Below, piece by piece: positions 1 through 8,419 of a DNA stretch of 64,000 bases. Every line of letters begins with the position of its first letter. Position 1 is the stretch's first letter. The DNA comes from Shewanella zhangzhouensis (lineage in GTDB: Bacteria > Pseudomonadota > Gammaproteobacteria > Enterobacterales > Shewanellaceae): the NCBI RefSeq assembly GCF_019457615.1, contig NZ_CP080414.1:1610501-1674500 (forward strand), given 5' to 3'. A program made the translations under genes and the position numbers. The notes below the pieces were generated by a model. The model was not told where the DNA came from, made no database searches, and was given only the letters and a program-made list of their open reading frames with translations.

Positions 1-278
1 TTGTACCCTGGAGGGAAGAAAGCTAACCCCCAGGACAGGACTGTATCTTGGCGCTATGTCTGCCGATGTTGATATTATGCTCGCTGTCTGGTCCCGTGCT
101 TTGCCTCAAATTGTCTATCTTATGCCGACTCCGATACCCCAGTCAGTCACTTGGGTATTCCTGCGGGCGACAAAAGCGCATAGAATAGGCCACCCGGTGA
201 GGTTATCTTACCAAGGTTATTGAGCTGTCAGGGAAAGTGCTGGACTCAGGGATTGAGCGTAGTCGTTAGGAAAATTTC
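1..278. other. Left-edge region before ribA, no supported gene
   Basis: No protein I can recognise lies here. One forward frame stays open from about base 2 to 226, but its translation has no family resemblance and no good start with a ribosome binding site. An imperfect ten-pair hairpin lies near 134-157. The region probably holds the ribA promoter and possibly the end of a unit outside the window. It does not show the conserved FMN riboswitch sequence. Confidence 0.4.
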
Positions 279-896
279 ATGTCGATAAAGTATGTCGCCA
301 CCTCCAAGTTGCCAACGCCCTGGGGCGTTTTTGCCATGCACGGTTTTGAAGACAGTGAAACCGGTAAGGAGCATGTGGCACTGACCTTTGGCGATCTCAG
401 TGGTGACGCTCCTGTGCTGGGACGGATCCATTCTGAATGTTTGACCGGTGATGCCCTGTTCAGCCTGCGCTGTGACTGTGGTTTTCAGCTGCAAACAGCC
501 ATGCAGCGTATCGCTGAAACCGGCCGTGGCTTTATTTTGTATCTGCGCCAGGAAGGACGCGGCATTGGTTTGTTAAACAAAATCCGCGCCTATGAATTGC
601 AGGATAAAGGGGCCAATACCGTTGAAGCCAACGAGCAGCTCGGTTTTGCTGCCGATATGCGCAAGTACGATATGATTGCCCCCATGTTGGCGCATCTGGG
701 GATTTCCCGGGTCAAGCTGATGACCAATAACCCCCGCAAAGTCAAAGCCATGAAAGACGTGGGGATGGATGTGGTCGAGCGCGTGCCGTTGCAGGTGGGT
801 AAAAATCGCTACAACGAGGCTTACCTCAAAACCAAATCAGACGAGCTTGGACACATGATGTCTGAAGAGCACTTTAAGGCACAGCACCAGGACTGA
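279..896 (+). CDS. ribA: GTP cyclohydrolase II
   Basis: Cytosolic zinc enzyme that opens and deformylates GTP to give the first pyrimidine intermediate of riboflavin synthesis. The 205-residue length is typical of single-domain RibA, so it is not fused to RibB. Zinc ligands Cys54, Cys65 and Cys67 are visible (CDC at 65-67), and the catalytic RQEGRGIGL block spans about 90-98. A TNNPRK motif near 149 belongs to the substrate site. The ATG is preceded by AGGAAA. The gene stands alone among riboflavin genes here. Identification is firm. Confidence 0.97.
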   Translation: MSIKYVATSKLPTPWGVFAMHGFEDSETGKEHVALTFGDLSGDAPVLGRIHSECLTGDALFSLRCDCGFQLQTAMQRIAETGRGFILYLRQEGRGIGLLNKIRAYELQDKGANTVEANEQLGFAADMRKYDMIAPMLAHLGISRVKLMTNNPRKVKAMKDVGMDVVERVPLQVGKNRYNEAYLKTKSDELGHMMSEEHFKAQHQD

Positions 897-949
897 TTGT
901 GCAAACTGGTGTTTAGTGGGGAAACCTTTTATAGTCGGGGCATTCATTG

Positions 950-1774
950 ATGGATGCCCCGATTGCTTTGAAGCCTGCCAGAATTCTCGCCATCCTGCTT
1001 TTGTCTTCCCCCTGTGTGGCCCAGCAAGCCCCCGATGTCAGCCATTATGCCTTTGCCAACTACTTGGGCAGTGGTATCTACAGCTCTGCCGGTGACAGTG
1101 CGGCCGTGGTAAATATTCCCTTGTCTTTCGACATAGAGTCATCTTCAGATCACAGTTTGTTTCTGCGTATGCCGCTGTCGCTGGGTTTTTTCAACTACAA
1201 CTGGGATGAGCTGCCGGAAGGTGATTTCCCGGACTCGGTGGGCACAGTTACAGTGACACCCGGGATTGAATACCACTGGCAAGCAAGCCCAAATTTGAAG
1301 ATGGAGACCTATCTTGATATCGGGTTTGGGCACAACTTTTCCGACAGCAGCAATGTGGGCATCCTGTCGGCCGGTATCTCAACGCTCTATTCCTTTGGCA
1401 GTGAAACATACCAACCCTTGTGGGTCAGTCGCTTCTACTCGGCAGGTTATCGCAGCATACAGAGCGGCAGTGAAGAGCATTACTCTGCACTTACCTCGGG
1501 TGTGGAGTCGGGCCTGGGGTGGGGCTTTAGCGCTTGGGAGCGGCAGATGGAGCCCAGATTATTCGCTGCCATGCACTGGTATTTCGGCCGGGGAGAGCTG
1601 GCGGATGAGTTTGTCGGTGCCCTCTTTGGCGAGAGCACCCTCGAACTGGGGTTAAGTCTGGTGTTTGAGAAGCCGCTGGAGTTTGAAGTGATATCACTAG
1701 AGCGGGTGGGCTTCAGCTACAGTCACGCCGGTGGCGAAGACCTGTGGCGGGTGTTTTTCAGCCACCCGCTTTAA
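950..1774 (+). CDS. Exported barrel-like protein of unknown function
   Basis: I do not recognise a named family. The N-terminus has a hydrophobic signal-like segment (ARILAILLLSSPCVAQQ) and the rest is rich in alternating aromatic/glycine strands (for example YLDIGFGHNFS, GLGWGFSAWE, GFSYSHAGG), as expected for a small outer-membrane beta barrel. Length is about 274 residues. The start is uncertain: TTG at 947, ATG at 950 or TTG at 968 are all in frame with no clear ribosome binding site. A hairpin (CGGGGCAT with ATGCCCCG) overlaps the proposed start and may be a weak ribA terminator or affect translation. Outer-membrane location is inference. Confidence 0.6.
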   Translation: MDAPIALKPARILAILLLSSPCVAQQAPDVSHYAFANYLGSGIYSSAGDSAAVVNIPLSFDIESSSDHSLFLRMPLSLGFFNYNWDELPEGDFPDSVGTVTVTPGIEYHWQASPNLKMETYLDIGFGHNFSDSSNVGILSAGISTLYSFGSETYQPLWVSRFYSAGYRSIQSGSEEHYSALTSGVESGLGWGFSAWERQMEPRLFAAMHWYFGRGELADEFVGALFGESTLELGLSLVFEKPLEFEVISLERVGFSYSHAGGEDLWRVFFSHPL

Positions 1775-1806
1775 CGTCTCACCCTTATATCGGCGCTGTT
1801 TCAGGG

Positions 1807-2445
1807 TTATTTTTTACTCCAAATGTCGGCATTGGTGGTCGCTGGATCGGAGCTCGCCGAACCCTTGCTCGGTGATTGAGTATCAGCGGTAACCGTTTTG
1901 CCGGTGCGCTTGAGGCTGAGCGTGGGCTGACGTTTGGGCGCTTGGGTGCCTTTGTCTGCACCTGAACCTGCCTGATGGGCTCTTGCTCCCCCGCGATTTT
2001 TACCGTCTGCCGAAGCTTTGCTGCCAACGCCGGGTTTCTTGCCTTTATCGGCAGCCTGGCCGTTGGTTCTCTTGCCATAGGGGGAAGGCTTATCACCGCC
2101 TGGCTGCCTGTTAGGGCTATCAGGTTTCGCTGTCCTGGGCTTAGGCGCGCTTTTATTCGATGGCTTGTCCGCAGCGCCTTCTTTAGGTTGTCGCACCGGG
2201 CGCTCCGGCACCGGAAAACCCATATGGCTTAGGTACAGGTCTTCCACTTTTGCCCGGGCCCAGGATGTGCGGCGCAAAAACTTCAGGCTGGAATCCAGAC
2301 TGGGATCAACGGCAAAGCAGCGGATGCGAATTTCGTCGGCAAGTTTTGTCCAACCGAGCTCTTCCACCAGGTGTTCGAGAATGGCTTTCAGTGTCAGGCC
2401 ATGGAGTGGATTGTTGGCCTGGGTTGGTGGAGTTTGTTGGGACAT
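1807..2445 (-). CDS. VF530-family (DUF2132) DNA-binding protein with long basic tail
   Basis: Residues about 12-76 match the VF530/DUF2132 fold (NNPLHGLTLKAILEHL, later FAVDPSLDSSLKFLRRTSWAR), a small helical domain for which DNA binding has been proposed. The ATG at 2445 was chosen because the family begins just before this motif; an in-frame ATG seven codons upstream is less likely. After about residue 80 the protein becomes low-complexity, rich in Lys, Pro, Ser, Ala and Gly, to residue 212. Many family members are little more than the domain itself, so this tail is a lineage-specific extension that may bind nucleic acid. Function is otherwise unknown. Confidence 0.8.
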   Translation of the reverse strand: MSQQTPPTQANNPLHGLTLKAILEHLVEELGWTKLADEIRIRCFAVDPSLDSSLKFLRRTSWARAKVEDLYLSHMGFPVPERPVRQPKEGAADKPSNKSAPKPRTAKPDSPNRQPGGDKPSPYGKRTNGQAADKGKKPGVGSKASADGKNRGGARAHQAGSGADKGTQAPKRQPTLSLKRTGKTVTADTQSPSKGSASSDPATTNADIWSKK

Positions 2446-2507
2446 AGTGGCTCGTTTGAGTGGCAATCAGGGCGATTGGGGGAGGCATTGTAACCTGCCG
2501 GATGGAT

Positions 2508-2537
2508 AAAAAACAAAGGCCGGCGAACGCCGGCCTT
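2508..2537 (-). terminator. Rho-independent terminator of the CstA-family gene
   Basis: A perfect ten-pair stem (AAGGCCGGCG with CGCCGGCCTT) around an AA loop. Read on the minus strand it is followed by TTTGTTTTTT. It lies 32 bases after the transporter stop codon. Confidence 0.85.
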
Positions 2538-2568
2538 CTGGTGTGTATGAGTTACCCGGGATTTGGGA

Positions 2569-4002
2569 TCAGGCTTCTTCAGCCAGCTCCACGGATTTAC
2601 CCTTGATTTTAATGACCAGCAGTGTAGCCACCGCGAAGGCAACCAGTACACCCACCACGGTGGAGACGGTCATCGGCAGTCCTGCACCCAAGGTTGCCGA
2701 GTTCAGCAGGAAGGTCACCACCACTGAGGTCATGAACATCGCCGGAATGGTACAAATCCAGTGCAGCTTGTTGTGGCGCAACAGGTAGGCAGAGGCAGTC
2801 CACAGCATCAGCACGGCTGTTGCCTGGTTAGCCACACCAAAGTAGCGCCAGATCACGCCGAAATCGACCTGGGTCAGAATGCCGCCCAGCACGAACAGCG
2901 GGATGGCCAGCATCAAACGCTTGGGCAGTTGGGTTTGTGGCATGTTGAAGAATTCAGCCAGGATAAGACGCGCTGAGCGGAACGCTGTGTCACCAGAGGT
3001 GATGGGCAGAATAATTACCCCAAGCACCGCCATAAAACCACCTACAGCACCCAGCAGGCCGGTAGACGCTTCGTACACCACGTTGGCAGGGTTACCGGCC
3101 ATACCGGTTGCCAGACCTTCAACACCACCGAAGAACGACAGGGCAATGGCACACCAGATAAGGGCGATGATGCCTTCACCAATCATTGCGCCGTAAAACA
3201 CAAAGCGGCCATTGGTTTCGTTTTCCATGCAGCGAGCCATCAGGGGAGACTGAGTGGCGTGGAAGCCAGATACGGCGCCGCAGGCAATGGTGATAAAGAG
3301 GGCAGGCCACAGTGGCATGTCATTGGGGTTGAGGTTGGATAAGAAATCAGAGGCTTCAACACCGGGCAGCAAGCTGTGCTCAGAAGAGACAATGAGTGCC
3401 ACGGTCAGACCCACAGACATGAACAGCAACAAGGCGCCGAAGAAGGGGTACAGACGACCGATAATCTTGTCTACCGGCACAATGGTGGCAATCAGGTAGT
3501 AAACGAAAATGACGCCCACAAACAGGCTGACGCTAAGGCCAGTGAGTTTGCCAAGCAGGCCGGCAGGGGCAGAAATAAACACCACACCCACGAGCAGCAG
3601 CAAAATGGTGGCAAACACGTTCATAAAGTGTTTTGCACTCTTGCCCAGGTATTTACCGGCGAGGTTAGGCACAGACTGGCCACCGTTTCGCACCGACAAC
3701 ATACCTGAGAAATAGTCGTGCACTGCACCGGCAAAAATACAGCCAATCACAATCCACAACATGGCGGCTGGGCCGTAAAGGGCACCGAGAATAGGACCGA
3801 AGATGGGGCCGACACCGGCGATGTTCAGCAGTTGGATAAGATAGACTTTGCCTTTGGACATGGGCACATAGTCCACGCCATCGGTTTGGGCAAACGCCGG
3901 GGTTTGCCGTTTGGCGTTAATTCCAAACACCTTCTCAACGAAGGCGCCGTAAACAAAGTAGCCGACGAGAAGCAGGCCGACACAGAGTAAAAACCAAGTC
4001 AT
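2569..4002 (-). CDS. CstA/BtsT-family carbon starvation transporter, probable pyruvate/peptide importer
   Basis: Polytopic inner-membrane protein of 477 residues with about a dozen hydrophobic segments. The N-terminal half carries CstA-family signatures (GVDYVPMSKGKVYLIQLLN, GVGPIFGPILGALYG). It is shorter than E. coli CstA and BtsT (about 700 residues), matching the short CstA subfamily. Family members import pyruvate or peptides during nutrient limitation. The start has a strong AGGGGAG site. It lies directly downstream of a BtsS/BtsR-like pair on the same strand, and its 120-base leader carries three regulator-type repeats. This context suggests pyruvate-responsive control; the substrate itself is inferred. 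Confidence 0.9.
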   Translation of the reverse strand: MTWFLLCVGLLLVGYFVYGAFVEKVFGINAKRQTPAFAQTDGVDYVPMSKGKVYLIQLLNIAGVGPIFGPILGALYGPAAMLWIVIGCIFAGAVHDYFSGMLSVRNGGQSVPNLAGKYLGKSAKHFMNVFATILLLLVGVVFISAPAGLLGKLTGLSVSLFVGVIFVYYLIATIVPVDKIIGRLYPFFGALLLFMSVGLTVALIVSSEHSLLPGVEASDFLSNLNPNDMPLWPALFITIACGAVSGFHATQSPLMARCMENETNGRFVFYGAMIGEGIIALIWCAIALSFFGGVEGLATGMAGNPANVVYEASTGLLGAVGGFMAVLGVIILPITSGDTAFRSARLILAEFFNMPQTQLPKRLMLAIPLFVLGGILTQVDFGVIWRYFGVANQATAVLMLWTASAYLLRHNKLHWICTIPAMFMTSVVVTFLLNSATLGAGLPMTVSTVVGVLVAFAVATLLVIKIKGKSVELAEEA

Positions 4003-4073
4003 GTTGAGGATCTCCCCTTTTTTGAGTAGTGCCAGTCTACGAAAGGGGATGTCCAGTGTCTCAGCCTTTTGGG

Positions 4074-4122
4074 TGAGCGGTCGAATTGGCAGGTTAAGCG
4101 GTTGTTATCAGACTTGAGCGGT
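4074..4122 (-). promoter_or_regulatory. Three phased direct repeats, putative BtsR (YehT) binding sites
   Basis: On the minus strand, ACCGCTCA, ACCGCTTA and ACCGCTCA occur at 4122-4115, 4102-4095 and 4081-4074. Start-to-start distances are 20 and 21 bases, and the spacer of the downstream pair is exactly 13. E. coli BtsR is known to recognise ACC(G/A)CT(C/T)A repeats separated by 13 bases upstream of btsT (yjiY). The block begins right after the regulator gene's stop and sits in front of the transporter. Confidence 0.75.
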
Positions 4123-4833
4123 TTACAGGAAACCGAAGTGGGATTTCAGTTCCTTAAGATAACGGCGGGAAACCGGCACCCGGGCCCCGCTGCGGGTAAT
4201 CACTTCGGCGCCGCCATCGAGCAGCACGATTTCGGCGATGGCCGCCGGGGCTATCAGATATTGGCGATGGCAGAATATCAGCGGAGTTTTTTCTTCCAGC
4301 AGCTTGAGGGTCATTTGGGTGTGCACCCTGCCATTGGCGGTCGATACATGGATGCCACCGACATCGCTGAATACAAACTCAACCTCCTCTATCGGAACCA
4401 CTTTCAGGCGATTACCGCTGAAGCAGGGCAAGTGTGCTAGGCGTTCGGGGGCCAAAGCAGAGATATCCTGCGGCCGCAGATCTTTTCGAACCCTGTCCAT
4501 GGTGCTTGCAAGCCGGGCATCATCGATGGGTTTGAGTAAGTAATCAAAGGCATTGAGTTCAAACGCCTTGATGGCGTATTCATCGAATGCCGTGACAAAC
4601 ACCACCCGGGGCAAGGTGTCCTTGTCGAGCATGGCCAGCAGTTCCATACCGCTTATGCGTGGCATCTGAATATCCAGAAATATCAGTGCCGGTTTATGCT
4701 GGTTTATCGCCTGTATGGCTTCGATGGCGTTACTGGCCTGCGCCACAATATTCACATCTGGATGGCGGGCCAAAAGCTCGGACAGGGCTTCCCGGGCAAA
4801 GGGTTCATCATCCACCAGAATGCATGAAATCAT
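4123..4833 (-). CDS. btsR: LytTR response regulator, BtsR/YehT-like
   Basis: A 236-residue regulator with an N-terminal receiver domain (acidic pair Asp8/Asp9, phospho-acceptor Asp54 in FLDIQMP, Lys101 in LLKPID) and a C-terminal LytTR DNA-binding domain from about residue 130. The ATG at 4833 overlaps the kinase stop codon by four bases (ATGA), which fixes the start and shows translational coupling. It is the partner of the kinase upstream and probably activates the transporter downstream. The symbol is by homology to E. coli BtsR. Confidence 0.9.
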   Translation of the reverse strand: MISCILVDDEPFAREALSELLARHPDVNIVAQASNAIEAIQAINQHKPALIFLDIQMPRISGMELLAMLDKDTLPRVVFVTAFDEYAIKAFELNAFDYLLKPIDDARLASTMDRVRKDLRPQDISALAPERLAHLPCFSGNRLKVVPIEEVEFVFSDVGGIHVSTANGRVHTQMTLKLLEEKTPLIFCHRQYLIAPAAIAEIVLLDGGAEVITRSGARVPVSRRYLKELKSHFGFL

Positions 4834-6539
4834 CTCGGATTGTCTCCCGAATTGTCGGTGTCGATGAGCGTATCGACGTTGATTGGCAGGCAAATTCTGA
4901 CGCGGGTGAGCGTATCGGGTTCACAATCAACCGTCACGCCGTACTGCTCACCGAACTGATTTTGAATGCGTTTATGCACCAGGTTCATCCCCAGACCTTC
5001 GTTGTTGGGGGTGGGGTGATACAAACCCGCGTTGTCAGCGACTTCCAACACCAGCATCTCGTCCTGCTGTCTGCCAATCACTTCAATTACGCCCGGCGAC
5101 AGCAACTGTGAGGTGCCGTGTTTTACCGCGTTTTCGATAATGGGTTGCAGGGTAAAAGCGGGCAACTTTTGGTGCATCAGTTCGGGAGGAATGGCGATAT
5201 TCACACTGAGGCGATCGATAAAACGGGCTTTTTCGATACCAAGGTAGGCGTCGATATGCTCAAGCTCGTCGGCTAAGGTGACCATTTCCGGGCTGCGTTT
5301 CAGATTAATGCGTAAAAACTGCGACAGTTTTTGCAGCAGTCCCCGGGCCATATCCGGGTCCCGGCGAATGATGGCGCCTATGGTGTTGAGGGCATTGAAC
5401 AGGAAGTGAGGGTTTACCTGGGCCTGCAACAGTTTGAGTTCGGTTTGGGTGAGCAGGTTCTTTTGTTGTTCCACCCGGCCATAGAGGATTTGGTTGGACA
5501 AGAGTTTGGCAATCCCCTCGCCGAGTGTGCGGTTGATGTTTAAAAAGAGTTTGTTCTTGGGTTCGTAGAGCTTAATGGTGCCTATCACCTCGGTATCGCT
5601 GCGAAGGGGGATCACCAAACTTGAACCCAAACGGCATTGGGAGGAAATAGAACAGGCGTAGGGTACTTCCACCCCATCGGCAAACATCACCTTATTGTCT
5701 CGGATAGCTTCGAGAGTGATGGTCGAGGCGATAGGCGTTCCCGGTATATGGTGGTCGGCGCCAATCCCGATAAAGGCGAGCAGTTTTTCTCTGTCGGTGA
5801 TGGCCACCGCGCCCACATTGGTTTCTTCGATAACAATTCGGGCGACCTGGGCACTGGTTTTCTCGTTGAATCCCTGAGAGAGGAGCCCAACGCTGCGCTC
5901 GGCAATTTTCAGTGCCTTGGTGGAAAACGCGGAAGACAGCTTGTCAAACATCGCTTTTTGATCTTTGAGCATGCTCATAAAGAGGGCCGAGCCCATGGAG
6001 TTCACCATCAGCATGGGCGGGGCAATTTGCCTCACCAGTGCCCAGGCTTCGTCATAGGGCTTGGCGACCAGCAGTATGATGAGCATTTGCATGACTTCGG
6101 CATAGAAGGTAACAAAGCCAGCCACCAAAGGGTGGAAAATCAGCTCTGTTTTTCCTGCCCGTCGCAGAGTCAGGCTGATAAGTCCGGCAGAAAGCCCTTC
6201 GAGCGTTGTCGAGAGTGCGCAGGCGACATCGGTAAAGCCCCCCATGCTATACCTGTGGAGGCCTCCGGTAAGGCCAACAAAAAAGCCGGTCACAGGTCCA
6301 CCGAGCAGGCCACCGAGTACCGCTCCCATGGCCCGAGTATTGGCTATTGCGCCGTGGGTTTGCTCGCCAAAGTAGGTGGCCATGATGCAGAAGGCCGAAA
6401 AAATAACATAGATGATGACCTTGTGCGGCAATCTGGGGGCGTTTTCGGTGAGCACCTTAAACAGAGGTGTTTTACTGGCGAGGTAAACAAACACCAGGTA
6501 GAGACACATTTGCTGGGTCAGTAGCAGGATAAGCGACAT
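4830..6539 (-). CDS. btsS: LytS-family sensor histidine kinase, BtsS/YehU-like
   Basis: A 569-residue membrane kinase. Order: five or six N-terminal transmembrane helices of the 5TM-LYT type, a GAF-like domain (about 220-350), then a His_kinase block with the phospho-acceptor His in QAQVNPHFLFNALN and an ATPase domain (IIENAVKHG). The ATG at 6539 is preceded by CAGGAG and begins the first membrane segment; an upstream in-frame ATG at 6668 would add a non-homologous extension overlapping the divergent gene. E. coli BtsS senses extracellular pyruvate; that ligand is only inferred here. Confidence 0.9.
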   Translation of the reverse strand: MSLILLLTQQMCLYLVFVYLASKTPLFKVLTENAPRLPHKVIIYVIFSAFCIMATYFGEQTHGAIANTRAMGAVLGGLLGGPVTGFFVGLTGGLHRYSMGGFTDVACALSTTLEGLSAGLISLTLRRAGKTELIFHPLVAGFVTFYAEVMQMLIILLVAKPYDEAWALVRQIAPPMLMVNSMGSALFMSMLKDQKAMFDKLSSAFSTKALKIAERSVGLLSQGFNEKTSAQVARIVIEETNVGAVAITDREKLLAFIGIGADHHIPGTPIASTITLEAIRDNKVMFADGVEVPYACSISSQCRLGSSLVIPLRSDTEVIGTIKLYEPKNKLFLNINRTLGEGIAKLLSNQILYGRVEQQKNLLTQTELKLLQAQVNPHFLFNALNTIGAIIRRDPDMARGLLQKLSQFLRINLKRSPEMVTLADELEHIDAYLGIEKARFIDRLSVNIAIPPELMHQKLPAFTLQPIIENAVKHGTSQLLSPGVIEVIGRQQDEMLVLEVADNAGLYHPTPNNEGLGMNLVHKRIQNQFGEQYGVTVDCEPDTLTRVRICLPINVDTLIDTDNSGDNPR

Positions 6540-6667
6540 GAAGACTCCTGTGGGGCCTGTATTACCTGAACTTTGCGCTGGCGCAGGGAAATGCTGAGTA
6601 GGCTGGGTTATAAGATGCGAATGATTTGCCTTAAATCCCACATGTACCCGAAACAGCGGAGCTCCCA

Positions 6668-6910
6668 ATGACCCAATCTGTTCACGGCCATCAAGTTATG
6701 GCCTTGATGTTAGCCCACGGTAAACCCCTGACTCAAGATGCGCTTGTGTCCTTGATTGCGCAAACTTTTGGTGATGTGGCCCGGTTTCACACCTGCAGTG
6801 CACAAGGGCTAACGGCCAGCGAGCTTATAAGGTTTTTGAAGCAAAAGGGGAAATTTATTGAAACTGAGCAGGGCCTGGTCACACAACAAGCCCTGATTTG
6901 TGAGCACTAA
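6668..6910 (+). CDS. YecH-family (DUF2492) putative metal-binding protein
   Basis: An 80-residue soluble protein matching the YecH family: N-terminal VHGHQVMALML, central FHTCSAQGLTASELI and a C-terminal CEH. The conserved His and Cys residues suggest metal binding, but no function has been established for the family that I know of. GGAG precedes the ATG. It is divergent from the kinase gene, and its stop overlaps the convergent ribbon-helix-helix gene by four bases. Confidence 0.85.
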   Translation: MTQSVHGHQVMALMLAHGKPLTQDALVSLIAQTFGDVARFHTCSAQGLTASELIRFLKQKGKFIETEQGLVTQQALICEH

Positions 6911-7254
6911 TTCTCTTCTTCGCCGCGACGAAGAATGTGATCCTGTTCACCTGCGCTTTTTTCGTGGAATTCTTTGATGAGGATACGAAGCAGCTTGGAT
7001 TTGGCGATGCCTGATTGTTTTGCCAACTCATCGAGTTGCTTAATCGCTTTGGTGGTCAGACTGAAAGTGGCGTGACGGTAGACCTTGGCAGTGGATTTAT
7101 CCAGCCCTAACTTAACGCGCGCGGCCTTGTGCTCCTCGTCGAGAAGGGTAGGCCGTCCGTGTGCATAATTGTTGGCATCATCGATGAAATCTTCCACCGA
7201 AATTTTACCGCGGTCCAGTTTGGGCTTTTTACGCTTTAAGTCAGTTAAGCTCAT
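6907..7254 (-). CDS. Ribbon-helix-helix-like protein, partner of orphan ParA
   Basis: A 115-residue basic protein. The C-terminal half (about 58-95) reads as a beta strand followed by two helices (YRHATFSLTTKAIKQLDEL, then SKLLRILIKEFHEK), typical of CopG/RHH DNA-binding folds. The N-terminal part is charged and of unknown role. The ATG at 7254 was chosen because it overlaps the end of the parA-like gene by 14 bases, so the two are translationally coupled. It probably binds DNA and works with, or regulates, the ATPase. No family name is certain. Confidence 0.7.
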   Translation of the reverse strand: MSLTDLKRKKPKLDRGKISVEDFIDDANNYAHGRPTLLDEEHKAARVKLGLDKSTAKVYRHATFSLTTKAIKQLDELAKQSGIAKSKLLRILIKEFHEKSAGEQDHILRRGEEEN

Positions 7255-7909
7255 AGGAATTTTCTGGTGGTATGGCCAAGAGTTCATCGGCAATGGCACG
7301 AATTTCTTCGGCCGCTTTGCCATCGGGCTCGATTTCGATGACCGAAGATCCTTTTTCCTCACTGTCATCATAAATGTTGCGGCTGAAGGTGACAGAATCC
7401 AGAACCCGCAAACCGAAGGATGTGACAACTTCCTTGGCTTCAATGATGCGTTTGGCTTGGGTGGGCAAAGCCGGGCACTGAGTAAGCACCACAGTAGCAA
7501 CCATCTTGGGGTTGACCATCTTACAGGTGCTGAGCATGTCTTCCATGTGTGGCAAGGTTTTGAGGTCGCGCCGTTTTGGTCTCAGCGGCACAACCACGTA
7601 GGTTGCTACCGACATGGCGGCGCGCATGGCGAGGTTATCCTGACCACCACAGTCCACAATCACATAGTCGAAACGTTCATTCAGGCTCAGGAGGTCGTTA
7701 CGGATTTTACCGTATAACTGGATGCAATTGATTTGGGGCAGGCTGGGATCGTTGTTGCGGGCCTGGATCCAATCAGAGGTTGTTCGCTGGGGGTCACAGT
7801 CCACCATGAGCACGTTGGCATTGAATTTTTGGGTGATATGCACTGCAATATTCTGCGCCAGGCAACTCTTGCCACTACCGCCTTTTTCACCACCAACCAG
7901 CAAAATCAT
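7241..7909 (-). CDS. ParA/Soj-family ATPase, orphan
   Basis: A 222-residue P-loop ATPase of the ParA/MinD class with a deviant Walker A motif at the N-terminus (GGEKGGSGKS), a Walker A' region (VLMVDCDPQRTTSDW) and Walker B (YVIVDCGGQDN). It lacks the N-terminal helix-turn-helix of plasmid type Ia ParA proteins. No ParB follows; instead a coupled ribbon-helix-helix gene does, as in type Ib partition modules. The neighbourhood is chromosomal and not near gidA/dnaA, so this is not the main chromosome segregation locus. It may position another cargo or be a domesticated plasmid module. Confidence 0.85.
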   Translation of the reverse strand: MILLVGGEKGGSGKSCLAQNIAVHITQKFNANVLMVDCDPQRTTSDWIQARNNDPSLPQINCIQLYGKIRNDLLSLNERFDYVIVDCGGQDNLAMRAAMSVATYVVVPLRPKRRDLKTLPHMEDMLSTCKMVNPKMVATVVLTQCPALPTQAKRIIEAKEVVTSFGLRVLDSVTFSRNIYDDSEEKGSSVIEIEPDGKAAEEIRAIADELLAIPPENSYELN

Positions 7910-7984
7910 AATGGACGCTCCGTAAAAGCCAATCTTTTCACATCAGTATAGAACAGTGTGTTGGAAACGATAGAAAAGCATCGC

Positions 7985-8287
7985 TTAAATCAATTGCATA
8001 GCAATATGATAACTCTGCGCTTTACTCTCTTTACAGCGGCAAACCTGACCCTGAACGCTATTCTGTTTGTCGGTGCCCGGATTAAAGGTCACTTCGACCA
8101 GTTCACCCAGCGCAAATGGCTGACGATATTCAAACAGCAAGCCACGCCTTGACAGGTCGATACAGACACCATCGTCATTTTGCTCAATACCGTCTTTATC
8201 TACCCAGCTGAGCAGCACGCGTTCGGCTTCCAAATCTACCCTGAGTGATCTGCGTCTTTCTTCGTAATCTTTTGGATTGTCATCCAT
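7985..8287 (-). CDS. PilZ-domain protein, probable c-di-GMP binder
   Basis: A single-domain protein of about 100 residues. It has both PilZ signatures: an N-terminal RxxxR in ERRRSLRVDL and DLSRRG matching DxSxxG. These residues bind cyclic di-GMP in characterised PilZ domains. The ATG at 8287 is used because AGGAG lies nine bases upstream; the longer frame starting at 8308 would place that site inside the gene. The output partner is unknown. It is transcribed towards the parA-like gene's upstream region. Confidence 0.85.
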   Translation of the reverse strand: MDDNPKDYEERRRSLRVDLEAERVLLSWVDKDGIEQNDDGVCIDLSRRGLLFEYRQPFALGELVEVTFNPGTDKQNSVQGQVCRCKESKAQSYHIAMQLI

Positions 8288-8375
8288 CACGGCCTTCTCC
8301 TCTGGCACATTACAAGCGCTTAAAAATCAGCATAATTCCTTTTACTTAAGAATACCAATGCTCCATTAAAGTGAA

Positions 8376-8404
8376 TGAAAAAAAGCCGGTAATTGACCGG
8401 CTTA
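8376..8404 (-). terminator. Terminator of psiE
   Basis: Stem AAGCCGGT with ACCGGCTT around a five-base loop, followed on the minus strand by seven T residues. It lies just beyond the psiE stop. Confidence 0.85.
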
Positions 8405-8419
8405 AAGGAGGATACAGGT

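Noticed and set aside
1..278. FMN riboswitch before ribA
   Set aside because: The conserved RFN-element blocks are not present, and a lone ribA is not the usual target.
5637..6524. Long forward open frame of 295 codons
   Set aside because: It is antisense to the sensor kinase gene, has no family resemblance, and the kinase frame carries all expected motifs.
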